From: Liopterus haemorrhoidalis | Taxonomy: Eukaryota; Arthropoda; Insecta; Coleoptera; Dytiscidae | NCBI GenBank assembly: GCA_963971575.1 | Contig: OZ020618.1 | Location: forward strand, 2,110,501-2,174,500 | DNA length: 64,000 nt | Direction: 5' to 3' | Shown here: positions 33,900 through 46,984 of the stretch, in pieces | Layout of the letters: each line of letters starts with the position of its first letter | Numbering within the stretch: the stretch's first letter is position 1 | The notes under the pieces: model-generated | The model's input: only the letters and a program-made list of their open reading frames with translations | Told to the model about the DNA's origin: nothing | The model's database searches: none | Made by a program: the position numbers and the translations under genes

Positions 33900-34360
33900 C
33901 GTTTGTTTGAAACGGGGCACCCCGAAAATCTCCTTTATTTGTAAAGATACAAAAAATCTTCAGAACAAAAGTTAAACTAGACAAAAAGGCCCATCTAAAG
34001 GTTACTATAAGAATTCTGAGGCACTTCCGGTTTCACCGGAAATGATGTCAACTTTTGATCTAGCATAGGGAATCGATAATTTTATATTTTTTTCCTAAAA
34101 GTACATTAAATTAGCTTTACAATGACACCAAAAAATCATATTTTTATGCTAATCATTTCAAAATGGCGACCATTTATTTACAAAATAATAATCAACATAA
34201 GTTTTACAAAGTTGAACGTAGCAAGCTTTGAAAACAATAAAAAAAGAAACAAAATATCTCTAAAATAAACTATTTGACTATTTAAAAAAAAAACTATTAC
34301 TTTTTACAATTATTTTACAAATAAAAAAAAAAAATCGATCAAACCACCATTATTGTCAAA
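33897..34360 (+). mobile_element. Truncated copy of the 22530 foldback element
   Basis: From GCGTTTGTTTGAAACGGGGC to about 34360 it matches the left arm and start of the loop of the element at 22530-23438, then breaks off before the right arm. Confidence 0.85.
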
Positions 34361-34379
34361 AAAATGTAAATAAATGTTG

Positions 34380-35780
34380 ATTTTGATGTGATAAATATAC
34401 CTAGTATACCAATTTAAAAAATTTAAAAAAAAAATCACCTAAAATTTGGAAATTTTGATCAAAAATTTTTTTGACTCCGATTTTAGCCAAAATATAGTTT
34501 AAGGCTTATTTTTGGTTGAGAATTATGAAAAAAATATTTAAAAAATTCATGCATTCCTAGTTTTTGATTTAGAACCGATGTGGCTCAGTTTTTTGCCTAT
34601 AATTCCAAAACTTTTGCCCAAACTTCAAAATGGACCAAATTTAGTTGATCTATGACCAAAAATACATACTTGTACCAATTTTCAATAAAATCGGAGGCAA
34701 AATTTTTTTGCTCGAAAAACACGATTTTTTTTAAGGTCTACCCCTTACGATTTTTTCGATTTTTGGCCATTTTCAAGGGTATTTGTTAAGTCCTTATAAA
34801 AAATATTACACCTGTACAATTAAGGCCCCAATTTTTTTCCAAACTAAATCAGACATGTAGATTTCATAAATTCCAACCGCAGATTTTTATATCTTACTGT
34901 TTGAAAAATACGATTTTTTGGAATTTCACAAAAAAATCAAAAAATTCAAAATTTCCAAAAAAAAATTTTTGTTTTGGATTTGTTTCAAAATGTTTTCTAA
35001 GGACACTTAGGTCCTAAGAATTTAAAAAATTCCTACCGCAGGTTCCTATTTCTTTTAGTTTCTGAGATATTTTTAACCAAATATGAAATTTTTACAAATT
35101 TTGGTTCATTTTAAAAATTTTCTCACTCAAAAATATTTTGCTCAAAAAAGACCCCAATTTTTTTCTAAACTAAAAAGAACATGTAGATTTCAAAAATTTA
35201 AATCGCAGGTCTTTATCTCTTACCGTTTTAGAAATATGATTTTTTTAAATTTCACAAAAAAAATTATAATTTAAAAAAAAAAAAATTTTTTAGGATTTTT
35301 TCAAAATATTTACTAAGGATATTTAGGACCTAATAATTTAAAAAATTCCAACAATAGGTTCTTATCTCTTGTAGTTTTCGAGATATTTTGAACCAAATAT
35401 GTATTTTTTTCAAATTTTAGTTCATATTAAAAAATGTTTCACTCAAAAACCACTAGTACACGAAAGGCCCCAATTTTTTTGAGAAGGTGGATTCAAAAAA
35501 TTTAAATCGCAGGTCTTTATTTTTTACTGTTTGGCAGTTGTTTTATTTAAGTTTTAATATATGAAATCAGATAAATGTATAACACAAAAATGGAATTCGC
35601 TTTGTAATATATTCGAAGAGTATTTTGGAAAAAAAAAAAATGTTCAGGAAGGCCCCAAATGGTCTGTAGACCAAACAAAACCTGTAGATTTCAAAAATTC
35701 AAACCCTAGGGCTCTATCATTTACCATTTTTGAGTTATGAATATTTTTATTTTCAACAATTTCGGTTTCCACTCAATATG
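34380..35780 (+). repeat. Family C satellite block with dimeric period of about 300-325 bp
   Basis: Two alternating subunits, one with GCAGGTCTTTATCTCTTACCG and one with TTTTAGTTTCTGAGATATTT. The first recurs at about 34880, 35205 and 35508, giving periods near 325 and 303 bp. AT-rich with ATTTTTTTC homopolymers. No coding potential. About 35780-36300 is unassigned. Confidence 0.75.
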
Positions 35781-36344
35781 AGATTGATGGGTAGGAATCA
35801 ATACTTAATTTTTTTTTCCAACGTTTTTAAAGATCCAATCAATCATCTAGGAAAGTAAAAATAATTTAAATTTTCTATTTTGTAAACACATTGACCCTGG
35901 TGCATCGTATGCATCCGAATGTTGTATTCAAGGCCTTCAGGAGAAAGTTAAGAATACATTTTGATTTTATTTTTATCTTAAGAACGAGAACCGTTAAAAA
36001 TCTTTATGAATGCTAAACCCTCAAATCATTGTAGCATTTATTCCGGGATCAAGTCGGTCACAAACCGGATACTGGAAAGGTTTCTTTTAGATTTTATTTA
36101 GCTTTTAAATCAGACTGTTCATCATTTATTTTTTGTCTTTCTGTTCGGACACATCTTCTGTTTCAGTAATTTTAATTTGAATATAATATGCGCTAATAGC
36201 TACAAATGTACTGGTAAAATAGTTATTTTAGAGACATGGCATGCAAAAATATGGCTTTATAAACATTTGTTTTAATTTACTTTTTGATAAAATAGTAAAA
36301 CAGGTTCACAACATATTGTAAAACATATTTATTCCTATATTTTG

Positions 36345-36956
36345 CTTGCACGATACAAAATAAAGTCTTTTTTGCATCATATCATTACTAGCGATTAAAA
36401 ATGGATTTATTTTGAAAATCCCAAACGCAAAAAATCATGGGTGAACCCAGGCTCACCATCCACATCAACTACAAGACCGAATCGCTTTGGCAAAAAGACA
36501 ATGCTCTGTACTTGGTGGGATCAAAAGGGTGTGGTCTATTATGAATTGTTAAAACCTGGTGAAACAGTTAATACCCAACGCTACCAACAACAACTGATCG
36601 AATTGAACCATTCGCTGCTCATAAAACGACCAGAATACGAAAGAAGACAGCACAAGGTAATCTTTCTTCCCGATAACGCTCCATCACATAAGGCAAAAGC
36701 AGTTTGCAACACATTGGAGGCACTCAAGTGGGAAGTGCTACCCCATGCCGCTTACTCACCAGACTTGGCCCATTCAGATTACCACTTGTTCGCATCGATG
36801 GGTCACGCACTTGCCGAGCAGCACTTTGGTTCATATGAAAATGTGAAAGAATGGCTAGATGAATGGTTTGCGGGGAAAAGAGAAGAGTTCTACTGGCGAG
36901 GTATTCACAAATTGCCTGAAAGATCGGAAACATGTATAACTTCTAATGGAGCATAA
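36345..36956 (+). pseudogene. mariner transposase, catalytic domain nearly intact
   Basis: In one frame: LARYKIKSFLHHIITSD at 36348-36396, then a TAA where family members have a Glu codon, then KWIYFENPKRKKSWVNPGSP and on to 36956. The frame contains GKKTMLCTWWDQKGVVYYEL, VIFLPDNAPSH and AAYSPDLAHSDYHLF. All three Asp positions of D,D34D appear preserved (ITSD, LPDN, HSDY). The N-terminal DNA-binding domain is missing and one nonsense codon lies just after the first Asp. A candidate right end lies at about 37010-37042. Confidence 0.85.
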
Positions 36957-37044
36957 TGAATAAATAAAATTTTCTGTTCTTTTGAGTTTAATATGTTTTA
37001 TTTAAAAAAAAATCCGCATTTCATACTTGTAGACCTGGTATGTT

Positions 37045-37765
37045 ACAATAACATTAACCCTCTACCTACGTTCCAAAATTCAACACCGCGGCGTTACGAT
37101 CTTAAATTTATTTCCCTATAATAGGAGGTAATGCGCCAAAAATCATACTATTGTCTTCAGGTAGGAGCTTTCTCTGACTTAGCCCTGAACTTATAAGGCC
37201 ATTAGTCGTGGTCTCTTAAAATACCTGTCGATAAATTTACTCGTAAAATATATTTAATGGTCCATTATATGCGTACCTAGTTTTAGATTTACGACAAAAC
37301 TATTGTAGAGGCCAAAATAACCACACACCATTGCTGGATATCGTTGACATACAGTCCATTGGCCTTGATGGCTGAAAAGCCTAATTTTCAAATAGAAAAA
37401 CAAGAACTATAAGACAATTATACAGATCAATTCTGTAAAAAGTTACTATAATAGTTACCGTGTAGTAACGTTACTATAACATTTTTCGTATTCTGTAATA
37501 TCCAACTGTAGTGACGTCGCTATGAAAGTTATATCTTAGTGACAGTTACTGAGAAAAGAATGAAGTTAGTTACAAAAGCGCAACACGCATGCGCATTGCT
37601 GGTATACAGATGACAGTTGATGTTAAAAATGTCAAAATATTGTATTGTTTACATTATTTTGTTGTTATATAATATATATTATGGTATATAGATTTATAAA
37701 ATATAAAAAAAAAACAAAATGAGTGAAGAAAATTTAAAAAAAAAAATCAAAGATAAATTCTTGGC
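37045..37765. other. No feature recognised; short palindromic GTTACTATAA motifs at 37440-37490
   Basis: The sequence around AAAAAGTTACTATAATAGTT and GTAGTAACGTTACTATAAC is locally self-complementary, but ends of an element could not be fixed. Confidence 0.35.
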
Positions 37766-37773
37766 AATAGAAC

Positions 37774-37923
37774 CAGTGGCGCAGGCGGGTGGGATTTGGG
37801 GATTAGAACCTCCCATGTAGCTGGATTTTTTATTAGTTCGATGCATTTTTCTTGTTTTGTCATTACTTCCATACGTCTTATTTTATAACTCTCCCCCCTC
37901 ATGAAACTATTTTTGCGTCACTG
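37774..37923. mobile_element. hAT MITE, 150 bp, perfect target duplication
   Basis: Ends CAGTGGCGCAGGCGGG and, reversed, CAGTGACGCAAAAA, with AATAGAAC duplicated at 37766-37773 and 37924-37931. Confidence 0.85.
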
Positions 37924-38322
37924 AATAGAACTTTTGTTATTTTTATTTTTAAACTAAAACTATGTTTTTTTAAATATTTAAAAAAAAGACTAATATTAAA
38001 AATGAGAAATTGGAAAAGACTTTTTGATCTTTAATATATTTCATCTCCTGCAATGTTAAAGCCTTCGAAAACCATGTTTTTGAGATACCAACTTCAGAGT
38101 GGAAAAAATGTTTCGAGAATTGGTTTGAACGCATACATAAGTATATAAATCTTAAAGGCGAATATTTTGAAAAGCAATAAAACAGTGTGTTCCAAAAAAA
38201 AAAAAAAAAAATCATACAGAAATAAATATTCATATTTTTCTTTCAAATAAAAATAAGTGAAATCATATTTTTCATCTTCATACATTTTTGGCGTCCTTAA
38301 AATCGGGCGCCCTTGGCCTATG

Positions 38323-38666
38323 CAGTGGCGCACCCAGGAATTGGGGGGGTAGACGAAAAAAAGTGATGATATAAAAAAAAGCTTCTCGCTTCTGAAATAC
38401 AAGTGATGACAAAAAAAAGGTCCTCACTTGTAAAATACAAGTGATGAGCAAAAAAAAAGGTCTTCACTTGTAAAATACAACTGATGAGCAAAAAAAAAAG
38501 ATCTTCACTTCCCAAATACCAGTGATGATCTAAAAAAAAGTCCTTATTTCTACCTTTTAAATCCATATCTATACATTTACCTAAGACCATAATGATAAAA
38601 AATTAAAAAATTTGGTATTTCCATCTTTCTTGGGGGGGGGGGTCCACCCCCCTGGGTGCGCCACTG
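38323..38666. mobile_element. hAT MITE, 344 bp, with internal tandem repeats
   Basis: Ends CAGTGGCGCACCCAGG and its exact reverse complement. Flanks GGCCTATG and GGCCTGTG match at 7 of 8. The middle holds about four diverged units of roughly 60 bp with TCACTTGTAAAATACAAGTG, itself a small palindrome. Confidence 0.85.
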
Positions 38667-38715
38667 GGCCTGTGTGTCTCTTGTCCCTGCCCTTTGCCGC
38701 TGCTGACTGATACCC

Positions 38716-39308
38716 TTTTCACACTAGAACTTTAAGATCGGATGTTAAAGTAAATGTGTCTTTAAACGCTAATGTGAAACCGTATGGCCTCGTCTAAATA
38801 CAAGCGATGTTTAAGACAGAGATCTGCGTCTTAAACATCGTCCGCATTGCCAACATAATTTCTAATATAAAAAAAATACTCTTTGAATTTGTGCTGTCAA
38901 CATTTTATAGAATCATAAACAAGAATACTGTATTATATCGACGTTATAAGAAGTTTATACTTATTGTTATAATAAAATTATTTATTTTAATAATGTGTTT
39001 AATAAAATACAGAGCTACAATAATCGAGATAAAATGTATCGACTTACATGTTAATACAGGTGTAATATGTTTTTTATTGTAGTGTCTTTATTGTAGAATG
39101 AAATGAAATATCCATATTTGTTTATAATAATTCAAAATGTGCGTCTGCGCAGACAGTTCAAAACTGGTAATTTCATGACGGTAACTTAAGGACAAAATTA
39201 CTGTAGCTGATGACAGCACCGGAGATTTAAACATCAAGTGTGAAAGCAAACCGATGTTAAACATCGGTGAAGTTTAAGTTCAATCTTCTTAAAGTTCTAG
39301 TGTGAAAA
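38716..39308. mobile_element. TIR element, 593 bp, 22-bp perfect ends
   Basis: TTTTCACACTAGAACTTTAA plus two bases at 38716-38737 is exactly reversed at 39287-39308. A strong internal hairpin, GATGTTTAAGAC against GTCTTAAACATC, lies at about 38805-38838, and GATGTTAAACATC near the right end. Superfamily undetermined; an open frame at 38807-39082 has no recognisable domain. Confidence 0.8.
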
Positions 39309-39872
39309 GAGCAATGTTTTTGAGTAATTAAACTAGAAAAATTAGTATTTCAAATCTTATTCTGTAAGAGATAAAAGATTTAATTTTGTTGCAAGTAATA
39401 CGCATTCTGCGTGTAGCATTACCGTTGTCCAGTGACCTTTGGTATATGACCTAACTTAACCGGGGTCATATATTAAAAGAGCTTCCTGTTGTCTTCTCTA
39501 ATAATCATTTACAAAACTCAGAATTTGCAAAATGTTAAATTGTATAAATGTAACTGTTCTTCTAATCAAATATATTTTTTTATTCGAATAACATTCTCTA
39601 GGATGACGTAATTAGATATCAATTCTATATCAGTAACAATTTCCGTTTAAAATTTGCAAAATTCCAAAACACGAGAGTGAAATATTTTAATTTAATTGCG
39701 GGATGCGGGGTATTTAGTGATATTTTAATGTTGGTATAATTGTTTCCTTATTAGAACATCCGCAAGGGTCTATTACATTATTTTTTTAATATGTGGTACA
39801 AAAAGAAAACATCGTAGGACTTATTAAAAACAAGCTGGTGTGCCCGTACGTTGCATAATTTTGGTTACATAC

Positions 39873-39935
39873 TTTATTTATTTTTATTTATTTATTTTAC
39901 ATCGGCCTATTTCTGCAACGAGGCAAATCGCCGAG
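39873..39935 (-). mobile_element. Very short LINE/SINE 3' end with target duplication
   Basis: GGTTACATACT occurs just before (39862) and just after (39936) a 63-bp insert composed of TTTATTTATTT runs and CTGCAACGAGGCAAATCGCC. A direct duplication around an A/T-tailed scrap is what extreme 5' truncation by target-primed reverse transcription leaves. Confidence 0.6.
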
Positions 39936-39973
39936 GTTACATACTTGTTGATGTTAATAAATGAGATATAGAC

Positions 39974-40283
39974 CAGTGTTTCTCAACAGGTGGTCCGCGA
40001 CCACCACTGGTCCCCAGAGAAATTTTAGTGGTCCGTTAAAGTTTTTATGTGTTTCTTGCAGTTTTTTTTTAAATTATGCACATTTTTTATTTAAATAATT
40101 TATATTTTGTTTATTTTTTGTAAATTTTCTGTGATTTTCTACAAATAAAATAAACGTATTTAATAGCACATTAAATATATTTATTTTCTTGCAAAAAATT
40201 AACCAGCAATTATTATTAGTGGTCCGCGTTAGAAAATTATATATTATACTGGTCCGCGGTGCGTTTCTGGTTGAGAAACACTG
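39974..40283. mobile_element. hAT MITE, 310 bp, perfect TIR and target duplication
   Basis: CAGTGTTTCTCAAC and its exact reverse bound the element. ATATAGAC is duplicated at 39966-39973 and 40284-40291. Subterminal GGTCCGCG motifs recur inside both ends. Confidence 0.95.
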
Positions 40284-40359
40284 ATATAGACTACTTCAAA
40301 CGTTTAGAAGGAACTAAATTTTAATTTTTGTAATTTGTCACGAGTTCACTTTTTAATTA

Positions 40360-41030
40360 TTCAAGTGGGCTTTCGCTAAACAAAATGATAAAAAGCTTCA
40401 TTTAATCGTTAAAAGTTACTAGTTTTCGAAATCTTGTTTCAAAAACATGTTTGTGTAAATTTATTTTTAAAATGAAATAAAAAATTGAAGATTGATTCAA
40501 ATTATCTCAAAAACTAAAAAATATAACGACCTGCGGTTTGAATTTTTAAAATACACTTGATCTTTTTAGTCTAGAGAAACATTAAAGACTTCCTTGTAGT
40601 ATCCATGTTTGTGTAAAAATATTTTTAAAATGAACCAAAAACTTGAAAATGTATTCAAATTATCTCAAAAACTAAGAGATAACGACCTGGGGTTTGAATT
40701 TTTGAAATTTTTATGTCATAAATGTCCTTAACAAATTTTGAAACAAACCCCAAAAAAAAAAAAAAACTTTTTGGATATTTTATATTTTTGATTTTTTTTT
40801 TGTGAAATTTCAAAAAATCATATTTTTTAAACGGTAAGATAAAAAGTTCTACGATTTGAATTTTTGAAATTAACATATCTGATTTAGTTAAGAAAAAAAT
40901 TGGGGCTTTAATTGTACTGGTGTAACATTTTTTATAGAAACTCAACCAAAACCCTTGAAAATGACCAAAAATCGAAAAAATCATAAGGTAGATATTAAAA
41001 AAACGATTTTTAAACAAAAATTCCGGAAGT
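40360..41030 (-). repeat. Family C satellite block, inverted relative to 34380
   Basis: Contains ATCTCAAAAACTAAAAAATA and CGACCTGCGGTTTGAATTTT units, the reverse complement of the units at 34380-35780. From 41031 to 41814 only unassigned AT-rich sequence is seen. Confidence 0.65.
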
Positions 41031-41814
41031 GGAAGTTTACTCGTGTCATTGATTCATTGGATTACATATTTTGAAGTGGTGGTCAATTCTGTGGTGGCAG
41101 AATGTTTATTTTTTAGTTTTTAAATTTTGCCTTAATTCTTATCTTATCTTTCGCATAGTCTTATAAGTGTATGTTACCAAATCCAGCCTGATTCATTGTA
41201 TAGGTAGGTATGTGTCATAGAGTTATTACGAAATATGAAATATACTATTCACAATTTCAAGCATGTAATAACCCCACGATTTTAAATGCAATGAAATTAA
41301 ATTAATTTCTGGCAAACTTCAAAATAAACAAATTATTTTCACCTGTTTCCATAAATTTAAATTTATTTAAAAATATTACTAATTGGTTACTAAGTTAAAT
41401 CTATACATTGTTTGAAAAACGGTACGGACTTTCTGTGGGTATTCCTGATTGTTGTTAAGTAAACAATTTAGACAGGAAATGTGGAATCTTTTGCAAACAT
41501 TTGCGAAAGATAACAGATCCAACATCTCACAGTACTTGAAATAATAACAGATGCCGTCATATTGCAAATAGAAGATTTTTCTAACCTCATTTTTTTGGAG
41601 ATTTTTTTAGTTTTGGTGAAGCATGAAGGTATGTTATTATAATCTCCAACACTCGCTAAGCGGATAAGGCACCAACAGAAGAAGAAGAAACAGTATTCCG
41701 AACTAAATTTTGTTTTATTAGTAACCTTAAAGCCAACAAAAACTACCGCAATCAAAAAGTACTTGTATAAAATATATTGTAGCAGCAAAGAAGAAATAAT
41801 TGGCCAATTCTGGA

Positions 41815-42228
41815 AAATTTATCAAAAATTTTTCCTTTTATCATAAATGTCTCAAATAAAAGTTGTTAGTTATTGCTTTTATAGCAACTTTCGTTAAATA
41901 AATTTTTTCGAAATATTTCTCTGTTGTGAAATATTCGCAAAAATCTTAAAACCGACACGAGTAAACTCCCATTTTTAGTTGACCGATTTTTATTAACTCG
42001 TGCCATTGATGTCAAAAGCTTAAATATGAAGTTTCATAAAAGTCCTTTCAGCCGAATTTGCTCTGCACGTGTACACACACAGACAGACAGACAGACCGAC
42101 AGACATCATGCTAAAAATAGTCAAAACGTTATGTAGGGACCTCAATTCGTGGAGATCCATCGAAATATCGAAATGTCAAAATCGGTATGATCACAATACC
42201 TCCCTTATATATGTTGGTGGTCGGTAAA
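41815..42228 (-). repeat. Family B repeat, copy 3
   Basis: Reverse-oriented match to the copy at 11985, ending in TATATATGTTGGTGGTCGGT at 42208-42227. A short CAGA run lies at about 42078-42100. Confidence 0.8.
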
Positions 42229-43010
42229 AATTGATGAGAAGTGTGAATTTTCACACATTTCAGGGTTTTGTAGGTATTTAATAAGTGTAAGAAGTCACCA
42301 GAATTCTGGATGTCAAAGACAATTTTTTTTTTCTGTAACCACATAAAAATCAATAGATTTTTCATAACTATTTTTATAAGACATTTGAGAACTAAGAGCT
42401 TCCATTTAATTTATTTAAAATAATTTGCGAATATTACGACAAATTAAAAATCCTAGCAATTTTTTTCTGTTCGCCTTATGATCGATTTTATGAGTGTAAG
42501 CTCCTTAAGAAGGCGATTCGCTTACAATTTTTTATTATATTTTTAGATCAATGTACTTATATTTTTTTCAGATTTTTAGTTTAACCCCCTTGGGTAAAAA
42601 GGGGCGGCACAAGAACTTTTTTAGCACATTTTTGACTAAAGTCGTATTAAAGAAACGAATTTAAAATAACTACTTTTCATTTCTTAATCAGTATTTTAAG
42701 AGCATTCTTTTGATACCACACAATACATTTTTAAAAAATATTTTTTTTAACGCCTCAAAAATTTTCGAAAAACTAATCTGATAAAAAATTCCTGTTGAAC
42801 TATTTCGGTTCTCATCAATGTTCATTACGGAGATTTTTTTCAGATTTTTAGTTCAATCTCTCTGGGATATAGGATGGAAGATAAAAGTTTTGGCGAAAAT
42901 CCCGTAAAAAAATTATTTTTCAAATATAAAAATTAGCTTACCACGTATTAAGAGATTACGTATTTTTGAAACACAATTAGAAATTTTATAAAAAAAATGT
43001 GCTATATTTT
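42229..43010 (+). repeat. Composite of family A left end and middle fragments
   Basis: Starts with AAATTGATGAGAAGTGTGAA and the family A hairpin directly after family B. Family A middle text (TTTTTTCAGATTTTTAGTTT) appears at 42566 and again at 42837, pointing to a rearranged or nested pair of copies. The (GACA)n end is missing. Confidence 0.55.
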
Positions 43011-43405
43011 TTGATTCTGTTATAATGAACACAATGTTTATTTGGCAAAAATTAATAAGATGTCGACCCACGTAGTCATAAGGAAACAAATGTAACTACA
43101 CGTTTTGTTGAACAGAAGGAAGTCCAACTGATAATTAAGAAGAAAGTGCTCAGCACGTATTTAGTCTAAAATCCCTGAAGCTCAATGTGGGCTTTAAAGT
43201 AAACACACAGCTGTATTTCTGTCTCTCAAGAGTCAATTTCCTTATTTACATACATACTTTGAGAAAAGTAACACCGCTATAAACTGTCGCTTGCAATTTT
43301 TTAATAACGAAAAGGTTCTACACACATTCTACACTTCGCAAATGTTTGAATACCATTTTAAGTTTCATAAAATCTTAACCATTGAAATTTCAATTCATGA
43401 CAATT

Positions 43406-44549
<1,144 letters not shown>

Positions 44550-45104
44550 TTCTAATTGAAATTGAAATATCTCATAATTTTCTTAACAGCAAAATGTGCA
44601 TTATAAAAACCGTATGAACTGCGGGTACTCCAGCTAAATAAGTCTTTATTGATTTCTACAATAAATTTTATATGAAAGTTTGTTTTTAAATTACTAATCT
44701 AGTTTTATTTAATTTTGATTAATTGATATATTTGTAAAAATATGAGTGTGGGTTTCGAACATCTGTTTTCTATCTTGCTTCTAGGCTATTGGCAGATTCA
44801 GCAGGCAGATGCTGAACTGTATATTGGAGTTCACAAAAAAGACAACTTAGAACTAGATAATATTATAGCTTTGTTCGTTTGGTGTAAAATAGATTTTACG
44901 TAACTTTATAAAATCAACTAAAAGATATCTTGCGATAAAACTGTTTCCCTTGTTTTCTTTGAAAAGGAAATTAGCAAATTCTTATCTATAAAATGTCAAA
45001 AAATTTCTCGTTAACGGAAATGTAGACTATAAAATCTTCAACCTAAATCTTCAGATATTATTTCATTAGAAATACAGTTTATTTAATCCGTCTTATTAGT
45101 GCTG
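44550..45104. other. No feature recognised
   Basis: AT-rich sequence with no open frame or element end that I can support. Confidence 0.4.
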
Positions 45105-45358
45105 GAAACAACCGTAAGGGCAATGAAAATAAACAGAGACGTGCAAAAACAAAAACAATGGAACAGAATAAAGGACTCACGATATAAGAAGATGGAAGCA
45201 CACAAATACCTAACAAAATGAAAGAACAGAAGATGATAGCCAGATCTGGAAATGAGGTAACGGCAAACTGGATGAAAGAAAAGGAACAGCTCTGCAGGAT
45301 CTGCTGGAAAGAACTGGAGACTATAATTCACATACGAAACTGTGAAGAATTGAATTAG
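45105..45358 (+). pseudogene. LINE ORF2 C-terminal fragment
   Basis: The plus-strand frame ends NEVTANWMKEKEQLCRICWK then ELETIIHIRNCEELN and TAG. C-x2-C-x(n)-H-x(3)-C is the zinc-knuckle-like motif after the reverse transcriptase of R1/Jockey-type LINEs. A stop codon interrupts the frame near 45225. This is related in type to the fragment at 5057-5653. Confidence 0.7.
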
Positions 45359-45509
45359 AGAGCAGGGATCCTTTACAGCTTATAGGCGAACATGGAGAAG
45401 AAATGGATGGAAATAATTTTAAATAAAAGGATGTGACACACTATAGACTATGTAATTATTGCAGATTTTACGCCAAAAGGCAATAAAATAAAATTTCCAT
45501 ACTATCAGG

Positions 45510-46500
45510 TAATTGCAAAAATTCGTGCCCGATTTGAAATAAAATTAAATAAAACACATTTTCGTGGAAAAATATTTTTATTAATCAATAATGTACTCCC
45601 CATCATTTTCTATAACTGTCTTCCAACGTTCTACAAGTTTTGAATTCCTTTTTTGTAGAAACTGGGTGGTTTATCTTCAAAGAAAGTAGTAAGGTAGTTT
45701 TTGACTTTTTCCACAGAAACAATTTTTTTGCCATTCAAATTTGAAGAGAACGAAACAGATGAAAATCTGAAGGGGGTCAGGGGAATACGGCGGGTGCTGG
45801 AGGATTTCCCATTTTAACTCCCTTTTTGCAGTGTCTGTTGAGCGACATGTGGTCTAGCGTTTTCGTGGTGAAAGATACCTTTTCGATTAACCAAACTTGG
45901 ACGTTTTGCTTGTATTTCCACATTGAGTTGGGTGACTTGCTCACAGTACTTATCCGCAGTTATTGTTTTGCCACGTGGAAGAAGCTCGAAATAAAGTATT
46001 CCTCTGCAATCCCACCAGACACATAACACTTTCATTGGATGCAATTCAGCTTTTGCAAAAGATTCTGCTCGTTCACTCCCATGCTTCCAGCTTCTTTTTC
46101 TTTTTATGTTGTGATACATAATCCATTTTTCTCCAGTTATTACTCGATCCAAGAAAGGTTAATTTTGTTGACGGACAAGGAGAGAAACGGCAGTGGAAAC
46201 ACGTTTTAATTTGTTCCGTTTTGTCAAAATGTGTGGAACCTATATATCGAGTTTCGAAGTACAGCCAAGTTTTTTTAAATGGCGAAATGCTGTCGATTTG
46301 TCAACATTTAACTTCTCAGCAATCTCTTCAGTCGAAATCCGTGGATTACTATTCACCAAATCACGGATACAGTCATTATTACACGGGCACGAACTTTTGC
46401 AATCACCTGATACTACTATCACTATAGAGGTCTTTTTTATTTTGTTCAAAATATTTTCTTGATTTGCTTCTCTGTCACTGGTTTATTGATAAGCTAAGAA
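45510..46500 (-). mobile_element. mariner element relic
   Basis: About 1 kb on the minus strand holding most of a mariner transposase in several frames. The right tip near 45510 (ATCAGGTAATTGCAAAAATT) may be the terminal repeat. The opposite tip near 46500 is not clear. Confidence 0.65.
45590..46462 (-). pseudogene. mariner (SETMAR-type) transposase with altered catalytic residues
   Basis: Minus-strand pieces: a DNA-binding part with CIRDLVNSNPRISTEEIAEK and DKSTAFRHLKKLG (46240-46449), then DRVITGEKWIMYHNIKRKRS, KVLCVWWDCRGILYFELLPR and IFHHENARPHVAQQTLQKG (45814-46152). A fragmented C-terminus with PPSDFHLFRSL lies near 45760. Family members have TGDEKW and HDNARPH. Here the Asp of the first is deleted and the Asp of the second is Glu, besides frameshifts. 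It could not be an active enzyme. Confidence 0.8.
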
Positions 46501-46970
46501 TGTTGGCTCCCCTAGTTGTATAGCCTTAGGGGAGGGGTACGTCTATGAGTAATTTCGCAGGAATTTAGTAAAGGTGAATGAGTGGAGGCAGTACCTGGGT
46601 AGTCTCTACCGCAATAGACATACCGACAATGAGACCCATCCTAACCAAAATAATCTTAACAAAATCACCTGTTTAAACACTGATAATAATTGAAGGACAG
46701 GGTAGTACCCACAGATTACAATTTTCTTATGCAAAAGTAACAATATGAAATATAATTTGTAATAATCTTTACACAAAAATTTGCAGCGAATTTTTATCTA
46801 ACGAGTTTTTCGAATCTTATATCTGTAGAATTGTTTAATATAAATCATTTATTATTTGATGATCATAGTTAAAGATATTTATTTATTTATTGTTTTATGT
46901 ATGCTAAGTAAATTATAATCTCAACAAACACGGGCTATGTTAAGGGCAATTAACCATCGTTGCTAGGCGC
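46501..46970. other. Unassigned, A/T-tailed LINE scrap at 46880-46985 possible
   Basis: TTTATTTATTTATTG-type runs at 46880 and 46978 bracket GGGCAATTAACCATCGTTGC, which looks like a LINE 3' end, but no body is present. Confidence 0.35.
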
Positions 46971-46984
46971 CAAATTTTATTTAT

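Noticed and set aside
33708..33984. Tyr/Ile-rich frames
   Set aside because: Translation of the (TA)n microsatellite.
34880..35520. Regularly spaced repeats considered as a CRISPR array
   Set aside because: Units diverge, spacers are themselves repeats and the genome is eukaryotic; it is a satellite.
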